Shown here: one piece after another, positions 23,192-31,665 of the stretch
How the letters are laid out: every line of letters starts with the position of its first letter
Position numbering within the stretch: the first letter of the stretch is position 1
Assembly: GCA_037388885.1 (NCBI GenBank)
Contig: JARRJS010000001.1
Location: 1-64,000, forward strand
Source: JARRJS01 sp037388885
Lineage (GTDB): Bacteria; Gemmatimonadota; Gemmatimonadetes; Longimicrobiales; RSA9
DNA: 64,000 bases
Reading direction: 5' to 3'
Notes under the pieces: model-generated
The model's input: only the letters and a program-made list of their open reading frames with translations
The model's database searches: none
Told to the model about the DNA's origin: nothing
Program-made: the position numbers and the translations under genes

Positions 23192-25072
23192 ATGGCCACC
23201 ACAACCCACTCTCCCGACCAGCAGCCGGTCACGGAGAAGGACGCGCGCGAAGTCACCGAGGCCGCGCGCGAAAAGGAGTGGGTAAAGCCGAGCTTCGTGA
23301 AGGAGCTGTTCCTGGGCAGCTTGCGGATGGACCTGCTCCATCCGCTTCCGGACCCCGACCCGGACACGCGGGCGCGTGGCGAAGCGTTCATGGTGGATCT
23401 GGAGAAGTTCCTGCGGGAGGAGGTGGACGCGGACGAAATCGAGCGGACCGGACGCATCCCCGAGTCGGTGATGGAAGGCCTTCGCCGCCTCAATGCGTTC
23501 GGGATGAAGATCCCGCAGGAGTACGGCGGCCTGGAGCTGTCGCAGGTCATGTACGGCCGCGCCATCGGGTTGGCAAGCGCGTACAGTTCGCCGATTGGTG
23601 TCCTGCTGTCGGCGCACCAGTCCATCGGTGTGCCAACGCCGTTGAAGATGTTCGGCACGCCGGAGCAGAAGAAGAAGTACCTGCCGCGCTTCGCGGAAGG
23701 CCAGGTGTCGGCGTTCGCGCTCACCGAGGACGACGTGGGCTCGGACCCGGCGCGCATGAGCGCGACGGCCGATCCCACGGAAGACGGTGAGGCGTATATC
23801 CTGAACGGCGAGAAGCTGTGGTGCACCAATGCGCCCATCGCCGACGTCCTGGTGGTCATGGCGCGCACGCCGCCGCCGCCCGGCAAGACGCGGCGCGGCA
23901 TCAGCGCGTTCATCGTGGAAGCGGCCTGGGAAGGCGTGGAAGCGGTGGACCGGCTGGAGTTCATGGGCCTGCGCGGCATCGAGAACGGCGTCATCCGGTT
24001 CACGAACGTCCGGGTGCCGAAGGAAAACGTCATCATGGGCGAGGGACGCGGGTTGAAGCTCGCGCTGACCACGCTGAACACGGGCCGCCTGACGATTCCC
24101 ATGAGCTGCGCGACCGCGGGCAAGTGGTGCTTGCGTGTGGCTCGGGAATGGGCAGCAACACGCCAGCAATGGGGGGCCCCTGTCGGCAAGCACGACGCCG
24201 TGGCCCAGATGCTGGGCCGGATCGCCGCCAACACGTTCGCCATGGAGGCGGTGGCCGAAGTATCGTCCATGCTGGCGGATGCCGAGGGGTACGACATCCG
24301 GCTGGAGGCCGCCATCGCAAAGATGTGGAACTCGGAGACGGCGTGGCACGTCGTTGACGACACCATGCAGATCCGCGGCGGGCGCGGCTACGAGACATCG
24401 GACTCGCTGAAGAGCCGGGGTGAGCCGGGTATTGCGGTGGAGCGTGCAATGCGCGACTTGCGGATCAACATGATCTTCGAGGGCTCCAGCGAGATCATGC
24501 GCCTGTTCATCGCCCGCGAAGCGCTGGATCCGCACCTCCAGAAGGCCGGCAAATTCGTGGAATCAGAAGCGCCGTTGGGCGAGCGCGCCAAGGATGCCGT
24601 CGGCCTGTTCACTCACATGAGCGGTTGGTACGCCGGAAACATGACGGGCTGGAGTCGGTGGCCGCGTTTCGGCGATTTCGGGCCGCTCGCGGGCCACATG
24701 CGTTACATGGATCGCCGCGCCCGCAAGCTGGCGCGCACGCTGGCTCAAGCCATGGCCCGCTTCGGACCGGCCCTCGAGAAACGCCAGGGCGTGCTGTTCC
24801 GCATGGTCGAGATCGGCGCCGAGCTGTTCGCCATGGCGGCGACGTGCGCGTTCGCCATGAAGAAGGTGGGCCAGGACGGCGCAGACCGCGGCCCCATCGA
24901 ACTGGCCGACTTGTTCTGCCGGCTGTCGCGTCGCAAGATCGAGCACCGGTTCGACACGGTGTTCGACAACGACGACGTGCGCACGTACAAGGTCGCCCAG
25001 CATGTGCTGGAAGGGAAACACGCGTGGGCGGAGACAGGCATCATCGAGCCACCGTCGCCGTCGATCGGGTGA
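23192..25072 (+). CDS. Acyl-CoA dehydrogenase, large (very-long-chain/ACAD9-like)
   Basis: A 626-residue enzyme. The ordinary acyl-CoA dehydrogenase core (about 60-440) has FALTEDDVGSDPARM, LNGEKLWCTN, MGLRGIENGVIRFTNVRVP and the catalytic-region motif NMIFEGSSEIMRLF. A further C-terminal helical domain of roughly 180 residues is like that of VLCAD/ACAD9 enzymes, which act on long-chain acyl-CoA at the membrane. The ATG has GGAGGG upstream. Its TGA overlaps the GTG of the small lipoprotein gene that follows (GTGA at 25069-25072). Long-chain substrate preference is inferred from length. Confidence 0.94.
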   Translation: MATTTHSPDQQPVTEKDAREVTEAAREKEWVKPSFVKELFLGSLRMDLLHPLPDPDPDTRARGEAFMVDLEKFLREEVDADEIERTGRIPESVMEGLRRLNAFGMKIPQEYGGLELSQVMYGRAIGLASAYSSPIGVLLSAHQSIGVPTPLKMFGTPEQKKKYLPRFAEGQVSAFALTEDDVGSDPARMSATADPTEDGEAYILNGEKLWCTNAPIADVLVVMARTPPPPGKTRRGISAFIVEAAWEGVEAVDRLEFMGLRGIENGVIRFTNVRVPKENVIMGEGRGLKLALTTLNTGRLTIPMSCATAGKWCLRVAREWAATRQQWGAPVGKHDAVAQMLGRIAANTFAMEAVAEVSSMLADAEGYDIRLEAAIAKMWNSETAWHVVDDTMQIRGGRGYETSDSLKSRGEPGIAVERAMRDLRINMIFEGSSEIMRLFIAREALDPHLQKAGKFVESEAPLGERAKDAVGLFTHMSGWYAGNMTGWSRWPRFGDFGPLAGHMRYMDRRARKLARTLAQAMARFGPALEKRQGVLFRMVEIGAELFAMAATCAFAMKKVGQDGADRGPIELADLFCRLSRRKIEHRFDTVFDNDDVRTYKVAQHVLEGKHAWAETGIIEPPSPSIG

Positions 25073-25431
25073 GCCACTTCCGGCTCCGTCACGCCCTGGC
25101 TGCGGCGGTGGTCGGCGTCGCCATGGCTGGGGCGTGCTCCACGCACCCGGCGGACCAGGTGTCGACGAACGCGTACATCGACCGCAGACTCCGCGACCTT
25201 GCCGAAGCGCACCCGGACAGTATAGTAGGGGTGCTGATCCGGACGAGCGCGCCGCCGGACTCGACGTGGCGCGCGTCGCTGGTCGATGCCGGGCTGGCCG
25301 TCGGCACCGTCGCCGGCGACGTGGTGACAGGTCGGTTGCGAGCCGGCTCCGCGCTCAAGGTCGCGAGGCTCCCGTTCGTCGTGCACATCGAGTTGTCACG
25401 AAAGATCCCGATCCTGGAGCATCCGTCGTAG
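25069..25431 (+). CDS. Small lipoprotein resembling the subtilase N-terminal domain
   Basis: A 120-residue protein starting with GTG in a 4-base overlap with the acyl-CoA dehydrogenase stop. The signal peptide ends in the lipobox MAGAC (Cys23). The mature part, from VGVLIRTSAPPDSTW through AGLAVGTVAGDVVTGRLR to LPFVVHIELSRKIPIL, lines up by eye with residues about 70-145 of the subtilase encoded 48 bases downstream (VGLFARITSTTALND, AGAEIGTRVGDIVTARVP, RIRDLQAAHEIPVVL). Protease propeptides of this kind are I9-like foldases or inhibitors. A membrane-tethered free copy next to the protease suggests an in-trans inhibitor or chaperone. The similarity is my own alignment and has not been tested statistically. 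Confidence 0.7.
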   Translation: MSHFRLRHALAAAVVGVAMAGACSTHPADQVSTNAYIDRRLRDLAEAHPDSIVGVLIRTSAPPDSTWRASLVDAGLAVGTVAGDVVTGRLRAGSALKVARLPFVVHIELSRKIPILEHPS

Positions 25432-25478
25432 CGAGGCCTGCTCCTCCTTCCTCGCCGACTCACCATGGAGAGATTGCC

Positions 25479-28400
25479 GTGCTGCGCATCTTGCTACGCC
25501 CACGCTTGAGCCTGGCCGCGTTGGTGCTGCTGGCGGCGCCCCTGACGGCGCAGACCGGGCCCCATATCGACCCGGCGTTGCGCTCCCTGATGCGGCCGAC
25601 CACCCGCAATATCGTCATGGGCGCTGCGTTCGGTCCCGGCCAGCCCACCAGCAGTAGACCGTTTGCCGGCCTGCTCGCGCTGCAACGGGAAAGCGGTGTG
25701 GTGTGGGTTGGCCTGTTCGCCCGCATCACCAGTACCACCGCGCTGAACGACCTGCGGGCGGCGGGCGCGGAGATCGGCACGCGCGTAGGCGACATCGTGA
25801 CGGCGCGCGTGCCTGTTTCGGCGCTGCCGCAGCTCGCAACGTCGCGCCGGATCCGCGACCTTCAGGCGGCACACGAGATCCCGGTGGTCCTGGACTCCAG
25901 TCGCAAGGCCATCCGGGCCGACGAGGTGCGTGGCCGCGTCGACGGCACGTGGCTGGGCAGTGCGGGCCAGAACGTGATCGTCGGGCTTTATGACACGGGC
26001 ATCGATTACGGGCACGACGACTTCCGGGACGCAAAGGGCCGCACACGCCTGCTCGGGCTCTGGGACCAGACCGTCACGGGTGCCGCTCTCCCGACGGGGT
26101 TCAATTACGGCTCGTATTGCGACACGACCGCCCTGAACGCGGGGACCTGCAACGAGCGAGACACGGCCGGTCACGGAACGCACGTGGCCGGCATTGCGGC
26201 TGGCGACGGCTCCGCCGGCGACACGCCCTACCGTTATTCGGGCATCGCGCCGGCGGCGGACATCCTGGCAGTGAAAGGCGGCAACGGCAGCTTCTCCGAC
26301 AACCGGATCGTGGACGGCGTCAGCTGGTTGATGCAGGAGGCGGATCGTCAGGGCGAGCCGATCGTGGTGATCCTGTCTCTGGGCGGCCAGTACGGGCCGC
26401 ACGATGGTACGCTCCTGTTCGAACAAGCACTCACGAACCTCACCGGGCCGGGCAAGCTGCTGGTGGTCGCGTCCGGGAACGAGGGTTCCAACCTGCCGCC
26501 GCAGAACGAGCTGATCCATGCCATGGGACTGCCACAGGTAGGCGTTCCACGCTCCTTCACGTTCACCGTGCCATCGTATACGCCCAGCACCCAGCAGTGC
26601 GCCAACTCCATTGTGCTGGACATGTGGCACGATTTCGGTGACACGCTGCAGGTGCAGGTGGACCGGCCCGACGGCTCGTCGCTGACAATCAGCGCGCCGG
26701 CTGTGCCAGGGGCGGACAGTGCGGCCGACAACGCGTCCGGCGGTGATATCCTCATCCTGACCGACACCGCCCCGGACCCGGAGAACGGCGACAACGAGGT
26801 CTACATCGAAGTGAGTAACTGCCGGGGCCACAACCCGGCATCGGGCACATGGACCCTGCAGGTCACGCCCACCACCGCGTCGTCCGGCCGCTATTACCAC
26901 ATGTGGCTGTACAGCAGTAACCTGGGGGGCCAGTCGGCCTACGGCGCGACGGGCTTCGACAATGCATACGTCGTCGGCGCGCCCGGCACGGCCACGGGCG
27001 CCATCACGGTGGGCGCGTACGCCACCCGCATGACCTGGCCCTCCGAGAACGGCAGCACGTACCAGTACAGCCAGACCCAGGCGATCGGCGAGCTGGCGGT
27101 TTTCTCATCCGGCGGGCCGCGGCGCGACGGCGTCCTCAAGCCGGAGATCGTCGCACCGGGCTTCGGCATCATCTCCACATTGTCGTCGACCGCCCAGAAC
27201 GTGCCCGTGCCGCTCATTGCACCCGACGGCAAGCATTGGATCCTCCAGGGCACTAGCATGGCCGCGCCTCACACGGCGGGCGTCGCCGCTCTCCTGCTCC
27301 AGTACAACCCATCGCTGACTGCCGCCGACGTCCGCAACATCTTCTCGAGCACCGCCGACCACGACATCTGGACGGGACGGACCTACTCCAATGCTCCGGG
27401 CACCGACAGCACGAGCTGGTGGGGGTACGGCAAGCTGGACGCCTACACGGCGTTGACGGATGTCACGAACCTCGCCAACCCTGCTCAGATCGCCATCCTG
27501 CCCGGCAGCGACACCATGGGCGTGACCGACACGCTGGCCCTGCGCGGCGTCGTGGCGACTGCCGCTGGCGATTCGGTGCCCGGTGCGCCCATCGCGTGGG
27601 CGTCGCGGAATCCCGCCGTCGCCACCGTGGACGCCAACGGCTCGGTTATAGGCGTCGCGGGAGGCAGCACCTATATCGTCGCCAGCTACTCCGGTTTGGC
27701 CGACAGCATGTTCGTGATGGTGATCCAGCCGTCCACGCTGATCGTGTCCGCCCAGGGCGTAGCCCCGCCGGAACGGTTGTCCAGCGAGGTGGGCACGACG
27801 CTGCCGCTGGTGCGCATTGACTTGAAGGCGAATGGCAGCGAGGGCATTCGGGTCGAGCAACTCGGATTCACGGTCACCGGGCGGGACCCGGGCGCGACGC
27901 TGCTGCTGGTGGACGACGCCGCGCGAAACGGCGTGGTAGACCCGACGGACCGCATCGTCGCCGATAGCGTCGTGGCGCTCGCCGGCGACAGCGTGAACAT
28001 CAACCTCCAGATCAGCTCGTTCGTCGTGCCCGCGCAGGATTCGGTAGCGCTCATCGCCGCGCTGCGCATGAGCGGCTCGGCACCCAACGGCGCCACGTTC
28101 CAGATGACGTTCGTGCCTTCCGCTACGCAGAGCGTCGGCGTGCTGTCCGGCTCACGCAACCGCCAATCGGCGCCCGGCAACATCGTCGCCTCACCCGTCG
28201 CGTCCACGACGCTTCTACAACCGGGCGAAAGCTTCGCCATCAGTGAGAACCCGGTGAAGTCCGACGCCGGCCAGGTCATCTTCAACTTCGACCCCAACAC
28301 GCCGCCCAACCTCGCGGCCATCTACACGCTTGATGGGCGGCGCGTCGTGGATCTCATGCCCCTCATCGAAGGCGGGAGCCGGGCTGTCTGGCCATTGACC

Positions 28401-28520
28401 AACGACGACGGTAGCCGCGTGGCGCCCGGGATCTACATCCTGGTCGTCCGATTCGCCGATAGCATGATCCGAAAGAAACTGTTCATCGCCCGTTCGGGCG
28501 GCGACGGAGACGGGGAGTAA
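25479..28520 (+). CDS. Secreted subtilisin-like serine protease (S8) with Big2 and C-terminal sorting-like domain
   Basis: A 1013-residue secreted protease. A signal peptide (RILLRPRLSLAALVLLAAPLTAQ) is followed by a propeptide-like domain (about 55-150) and the S8 domain with triad Asp172 (GLYDTGIDYGHD), His232 (TAGHGTHVAGIAAG) and Ser593 (QGTSMAAPHTAGVAALL). The stretch between His and Ser is long, with an inserted beta-rich region. Residues about 690-748 form a bacterial Ig-like Big2 domain (IAWASRNPAVATVDANG). The last 90 or so residues (FAISENPVKSDAG, IYTLDGRRVVDL, GIYILVVRFADSMIRKKLFI) resemble FlgD-Ig or type IX sorting domains. GTG at 25479 has GGAGAG upstream. It follows its possible inhibitor and precedes a PorV-like barrel by 4 bases. 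Confidence 0.93.
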   Translation: MLRILLRPRLSLAALVLLAAPLTAQTGPHIDPALRSLMRPTTRNIVMGAAFGPGQPTSSRPFAGLLALQRESGVVWVGLFARITSTTALNDLRAAGAEIGTRVGDIVTARVPVSALPQLATSRRIRDLQAAHEIPVVLDSSRKAIRADEVRGRVDGTWLGSAGQNVIVGLYDTGIDYGHDDFRDAKGRTRLLGLWDQTVTGAALPTGFNYGSYCDTTALNAGTCNERDTAGHGTHVAGIAAGDGSAGDTPYRYSGIAPAADILAVKGGNGSFSDNRIVDGVSWLMQEADRQGEPIVVILSLGGQYGPHDGTLLFEQALTNLTGPGKLLVVASGNEGSNLPPQNELIHAMGLPQVGVPRSFTFTVPSYTPSTQQCANSIVLDMWHDFGDTLQVQVDRPDGSSLTISAPAVPGADSAADNASGGDILILTDTAPDPENGDNEVYIEVSNCRGHNPASGTWTLQVTPTTASSGRYYHMWLYSSNLGGQSAYGATGFDNAYVVGAPGTATGAITVGAYATRMTWPSENGSTYQYSQTQAIGELAVFSSGGPRRDGVLKPEIVAPGFGIISTLSSTAQNVPVPLIAPDGKHWILQGTSMAAPHTAGVAALLLQYNPSLTAADVRNIFSSTADHDIWTGRTYSNAPGTDSTSWWGYGKLDAYTALTDVTNLANPAQIAILPGSDTMGVTDTLALRGVVATAAGDSVPGAPIAWASRNPAVATVDANGSVIGVAGGSTYIVASYSGLADSMFVMVIQPSTLIVSAQGVAPPERLSSEVGTTLPLVRIDLKANGSEGIRVEQLGFTVTGRDPGATLLLVDDAARNGVVDPTDRIVADSVVALAGDSVNINLQISSFVVPAQDSVALIAALRMSGSAPNGATFQMTFVPSATQSVGVLSGSRNRQSAPGNIVASPVASTTLLQPGESFAISENPVKSDAGQVIFNFDPNTPPNLAAIYTLDGRRVVDLMPLIEGGSRAVWPLTNDDGSRVAPGIYILVVRFADSMIRKKLFIARSGGDGDGE

Positions 28521-28524
28521 GACC

Positions 28525-29484
28525 ATGAAGAAGTCGTTCGCGATTCCGTCGCTGCTGCTCGCCGCGCTTGTTGCCCCGGCACCCCTGCTCGCGCAGAACG
28601 GAGTCGGCACGGCAGGCGCCCAGGTGCTCCAGCTGCCCGCCGGCTCACGCGCACCGGCGTTCGCCGGCGCCTATACCGCTACCTCCGCCGATGCCGACGT
28701 GCTGTTCTACGACCCGGCCGGTCTCGCAGGTCTCGACCGGTCGGTTTCCGTCGCCTACCAGAGCTACTTCGAGGACATCCGGGCCGGCTCTCTCGCCGCA
28801 GCCTTCAAGTTCGGTAGGGTCGTGATCGGTGGCGGCATCCTGTACCTGGACGGCGGCAGCATCGACGTCATCGAGCCGGACCCCAACTTCGGCAACCAGC
28901 GCGGCAAGGCCACCGGCACGACCGCATCCGCAATGGAAGCGGCCGCCCGGCTCTCGGCCGCTACCGCACTGCTCAATGGCCGACTGCGGCTGGGTGCAAA
29001 TCTCGGTGTGGTGTCGAGTGATCTGGCAGGCGTAGGCCGATCGGCACCGTTCCTGGACCTGGGCGCGCAGTACGCCATGAGCCGGATCGCCATCGGTGCC
29101 TCCGTGCGGCACCTGGGCACATCCATGACCAACAGTAGCAACGGCGACGCACCCCTGCCCAGCGAGGCGCGATTGGGGGTTGCGTTTCGCGGACCGCAGC
29201 TCTCGGGGCTCGGCGTGGCGCTGAGCGCCGACGGGCTCTACCGGCTTCAGGAAGGCACAATGGGCCTGGTCACCGGCGTGGAGGCCGGGATCCTGCCGGG
29301 CACCTACGGCCCGGTCAGCGCCGTGTTGCGGGCGGGTCTCAGCCTGGACCGCGGCGATGCCTTGGCCCCGTACCGCTTCGGCGCCGGCATCTCGTTCGGG
29401 TCCGTCGCCGTGGACTACACTTACCAGGACTACAATCTGCTGGGCCCCGTGCACCGGATCGGGCTGCGCTGGCAAACGCCGTGA
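28525..29484 (+). CDS. PorV/PorQ-like outer-membrane beta-barrel protein
   Basis: A 319-residue protein with a signal peptide (MKKSFAIPSLLLAALVAPAPLLAQ). The opening of the mature part, GAQVLQLPAGSRAPAFAGAYTATSADADVLFYDPAGLAG in outline, is the family signature of PorV/PorQ and UPF0164 proteins (aromatic/Gly turn, then D-P-A-G-L). The remainder alternates hydrophobic residues as in a barrel, ending in an aromatic-rich strand (YTYQDYNLLGPVHRIGLRW). PorV proteins carry type IX substrates to the cell surface. Its ATG lies 4 bases after the subtilase stop, so the pair is co-expressed. No other type IX gene is in the window, so an actual secretion role is inference. Confidence 0.8.
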   Translation: MKKSFAIPSLLLAALVAPAPLLAQNGVGTAGAQVLQLPAGSRAPAFAGAYTATSADADVLFYDPAGLAGLDRSVSVAYQSYFEDIRAGSLAAAFKFGRVVIGGGILYLDGGSIDVIEPDPNFGNQRGKATGTTASAMEAAARLSAATALLNGRLRLGANLGVVSSDLAGVGRSAPFLDLGAQYAMSRIAIGASVRHLGTSMTNSSNGDAPLPSEARLGVAFRGPQLSGLGVALSADGLYRLQEGTMGLVTGVEAGILPGTYGPVSAVLRAGLSLDRGDALAPYRFGAGISFGSVAVDYTYQDYNLLGPVHRIGLRWQTP

Positions 29485-29494
29485 AATACGGCGT
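29476..29494. terminator. Short hairpin at PorV-like stop
   Basis: A 7-base-pair stem (29476-29482 with 29488-29494, loop GAAAT) overlaps the stop codon of the plus-strand gene and lies just beyond the end of the minus-strand gene. It is a weak candidate for a shared terminator. Confidence 0.35.
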
Positions 29495-29501
29495 GGGCCG
29501 T

Positions 29502-29708
29502 TCAGGACAGCGCATCACGCTGCCCGGCGCTGACCTCGCGCACCCATAGCTGGTAGTCGATGGCGGCTGCCAGCGCGCCCTCGATGCTGCGCACCAGATC
29601 GCGCTCACCCACCTCGCGCCGCGCCCGCTCCACCAGGTCCACGTCCAACACGAACGTGTGGGGTTGCCGTTCCCGCGGCGGCCGGCGCCGCGCCTTCCGT
29701 GTCGACAT
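29502..29708 (-). CDS. Small antitoxin-like protein without partner
   Basis: A 68-residue basic protein. After an Arg/Lys-rich start (MSTRKARRRPPRERQ) comes FVLDVDLVERARREVGERDLVRSIEGALAAAIDYQLW, the helical layout of VapB/DUF2191-type antitoxins, whose short N-terminal strand binds DNA. The ATG at 29708 has GGGAGG upstream. No PIN-domain or other toxin gene lies beside it: its 3' neighbour is the PorV-like gene on the other strand and its 5' neighbour a membrane protein. It may be a solitary regulator or the remnant of a toxin-antitoxin pair. Confidence 0.6.
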   Translation of the reverse strand: MSTRKARRRPPRERQPHTFVLDVDLVERARREVGERDLVRSIEGALAAAIDYQLWVREVSAGQRDALS

Positions 29709-29782
29709 CGCGCCTCCCGCACTCCTGGTTCCACTGGCGCCAAAGTGCACGGCGCCACGGAGCACGGACATGGCAGGAATGG

Positions 29783-30064
29783 TCAGAGCGGCGGCAACTC
29801 GCCACGTGCGATGTCGCGGGCACCCCGATGCACGCCCACACCCACCCCGACTCCCAGGAGCACGGCCGTGCCAGCCCCGACCACGGGCAGCAGCCAGACG
29901 ATCGGCGCGGCAATGAGCGCCGCGACGGATCCCGAGACGAGTGGAGCGGCACGATGCCGCGCGGCATCCACGAAGCGCAGGCGGTGCCGGACGAATTGTC
30001 GAGCCTTCACATAGCCACCGAGCCCAGCCACGCCGGCGATGGCTAACGCAATCAGTTCCAACAT
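29783..30064 (-). CDS. Small membrane protein, unknown function
   Basis: A 93-residue protein with an N-terminal hydrophobic helix (MLELIALAIAGVAGLGGYV), a basic stretch (KARQFVRHRLRFVDAARHRAA) and two more hydrophobic segments (VSGSVAALIAAPIVWLLPVV and GAGTAVLLGVGVGVGV). The ATG at 30064 has an excellent AAGGAGG, while an in-frame ATG seven codons earlier does not. It is divergent from the GroES-like gene and upstream of the antitoxin-like gene. No family recognised. Confidence 0.7.
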   Translation of the reverse strand: MLELIALAIAGVAGLGGYVKARQFVRHRLRFVDAARHRAAPLVSGSVAALIAAPIVWLLPVVGAGTAVLLGVGVGVGVHRGARDIARGELPPL

Positions 30065-30087
30065 GGCTTCCTCCTTGCACATCACAA

Positions 30088-30108
30088 CGGACGTCGGACG
30101 TCGGCAGT
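30088..30108 (+). repeat. Heptamer tract (CGGACGT)3
   Basis: CGGACGT, CGGACGT, CGGCAGT lie in the 119-base divergent promoter region between the small membrane protein and the GroES-like gene. Confidence 0.6.
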
Positions 30109-30183
30109 TTCGGTCTCGTTGGCCCGTTCGCCGCTTGTGTTTCGGACAGACCGATCCATATTTGATGCGGAGGTGGAAAACCC

Positions 30184-30549
30184 ATGAAACATCTCGTCGT
30201 GGTCGGCGACCGCGTGCTCATCCGGCCGGAAGAAGGCGAAGGTCGAAGCAAGGTGGGCCTGTACCTGCCTCCGACGGCCGTGGACAACCAGGCGGTGCAG
30301 GCGGGCATCGTGGTGGCGACCGGGCCGGGTACGCCGATTTCCGCACCGACGGACCTGGACGACGAGCCGTGGCGCATCTCCAGCGGCGAGCCGCGCTACC
30401 TACCGGTCCAGGCCGAGGTCGGCGACTACTCCATCTTCTTCCGCCGTGCGGCGGTGGAGATCACGTTCGAAGGCGACAAGTACCTGGTGGTGCCCCAGGC
30501 GGCGATTCTCGTCCTGGTCCGCGGTGACGAGATGGTGCCATCAGAATAG
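30184..30549 (+). CDS. GroES-like co-chaperonin (Cpn10 family), divergent
   Basis: A 121-residue protein built like GroES. It has VVVGDRVLIRPEEGEGRSKVGLYLPPTA at the start (the P-x-E...K-x-G-L-x-L-P pattern and mobile-loop region), GIVVATGPG in the middle, then VGD and KYLVVPQAAILVLV at the end. It is about 25 residues longer than standard GroES and the central part is not conserved. ATG at 30184 has GGAGGTG upstream. There is no groEL beside it, so it is an orphan co-chaperonin copy; the redox chaperone hslO lies just downstream, which suggests a protein-quality context. Confidence 0.8.
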   Translation: MKHLVVVGDRVLIRPEEGEGRSKVGLYLPPTAVDNQAVQAGIVVATGPGTPISAPTDLDDEPWRISSGEPRYLPVQAEVGDYSIFFRRAAVEITFEGDKYLVVPQAAILVLVRGDEMVPSE

Positions 30550-30594
30550 CGCGCCCGGTTGGAGAAGCCGGCGCGCCCGCGGGCAAAGCAAACG

Positions 30595-30618
30595 ACGGCC
30601 CTGCCTTCGCAGGGCCGT
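30595..30618 (+). terminator. Hairpin between groES-like gene and hslO
   Basis: A perfect 10-base-pair stem (30595-30604 with 30609-30618, loop CTTC) ends 17 bases before the hslO start. No T run follows, so it may be an attenuator-like or processing hairpin rather than a true terminator. Confidence 0.4.
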
Positions 30619-30635
30619 ACTGCGTCAGGCGGCGT

Positions 30636-31532
30636 ATGACGGAACACGGGGACTATCTGATCCGGGGCTCGGCCCTCGACGGCAGGGTGCGAGCGCTGGC
30701 GGTAGACGCCACGCACGTGGTCGGCAAGCTCGCACAGGTGCATGAAACGGCGCCCGCCGCTACGGCGGCTCTGGGCCGCGTGGCGACCGGGGCCTTGCTC
30801 CTGGGCGCCCTCCTCAAGCAGGAGCAGCACCTGGTGACGTTGCGCGTGCGCGGCGACGGTCCGGCCGGCACGGTCCTGGCCTCAGCGAACGGAAGGGGAG
30901 AAGTGCGGGGGTTGATCGGCAACCCGCGGCCCGAGATCGAGCAGGTGCACGACGGCAAGCTGAACGTATCGGGCGCGGTCGGTCGGCACGGGCACCTGAC
31001 GGTGGTGCGCGACATGGGCCTGCGCCATCCATACAACAGCACGGTTGAGCTCGTTTCGGGTGAGATCGGCCAGGACCTGGCCTACTACTTTGCGCGTAGC
31101 GAGCAGACGCCCTCTGCGTTGGGCGTGGGCGTGTTCGTGGACCGCATGGGCGTGGTCGACGCCGCCGGCGGTTACCTGATCCAGCTGCTCGGTGGTCTGA
31201 AGGACGACGAGCTGGAGCAGATGGAAGAAGAGATCGCGGCGCTCCCGCACCCCACCACCATGCTGCGGGCAGGTGAGAAGCCGGAACAGATCCTGGCGCG
31301 CGTGTTCGGCGATGGGTTCCAGATGCTGCACCGCGGACCGGTGCGATTCTACTGCCCCTGCGACAGGGATCGCGCCGAGCGCGCCCTTCGGCTGCTGGGC
31401 GGAGATGCCCTCGAAGAGTTGCGCCAGGACGAGGAAAAACGGGGCCACAGTGACGTCGTTTGCGAGTTCTGCCGCACCGCCTATCGGTTCTCGCTCGCGG
31501 ACATTGACAGGCTCATCGCGGAGGCCGCTTGA
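30636..31532 (+). CDS. hslO: Hsp33 redox-regulated chaperone
   Basis: A 298-residue protein of the usual length. Hsp33 is a cytoplasmic holdase that is activated when its zinc-binding cysteines are oxidised. The N-terminal domain has YLIRGSALDGRVRALAVDAT and GALLKQEQHLVTLRVRG. The C-terminal redox switch has FYCPCDRDRA and VVCEFCRTAYRFS, giving the CxC and CxxC pairs that hold zinc. The ATG at 30636 has only a weak Shine-Dalgarno sequence (GGCGG). It follows an orphan GroES-like gene. Confidence 0.96.
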   Translation: MTEHGDYLIRGSALDGRVRALAVDATHVVGKLAQVHETAPAATAALGRVATGALLLGALLKQEQHLVTLRVRGDGPAGTVLASANGRGEVRGLIGNPRPEIEQVHDGKLNVSGAVGRHGHLTVVRDMGLRHPYNSTVELVSGEIGQDLAYYFARSEQTPSALGVGVFVDRMGVVDAAGGYLIQLLGGLKDDELEQMEEEIAALPHPTTMLRAGEKPEQILARVFGDGFQMLHRGPVRFYCPCDRDRAERALRLLGGDALEELRQDEEKRGHSDVVCEFCRTAYRFSLADIDRLIAEAA

Positions 31533-31665
31533 CTTTACCCTTGCGTTTTAGGACGTTTCACCCCGAAATTTGTTGCCGATAAGCCCGAACCCCCCGGAAG
31601 AACCAAATCCACGGATCAAAGTGTTTTTCCGACGAGACGGAAACAAAGGGGATCGCTCTGTCCCT

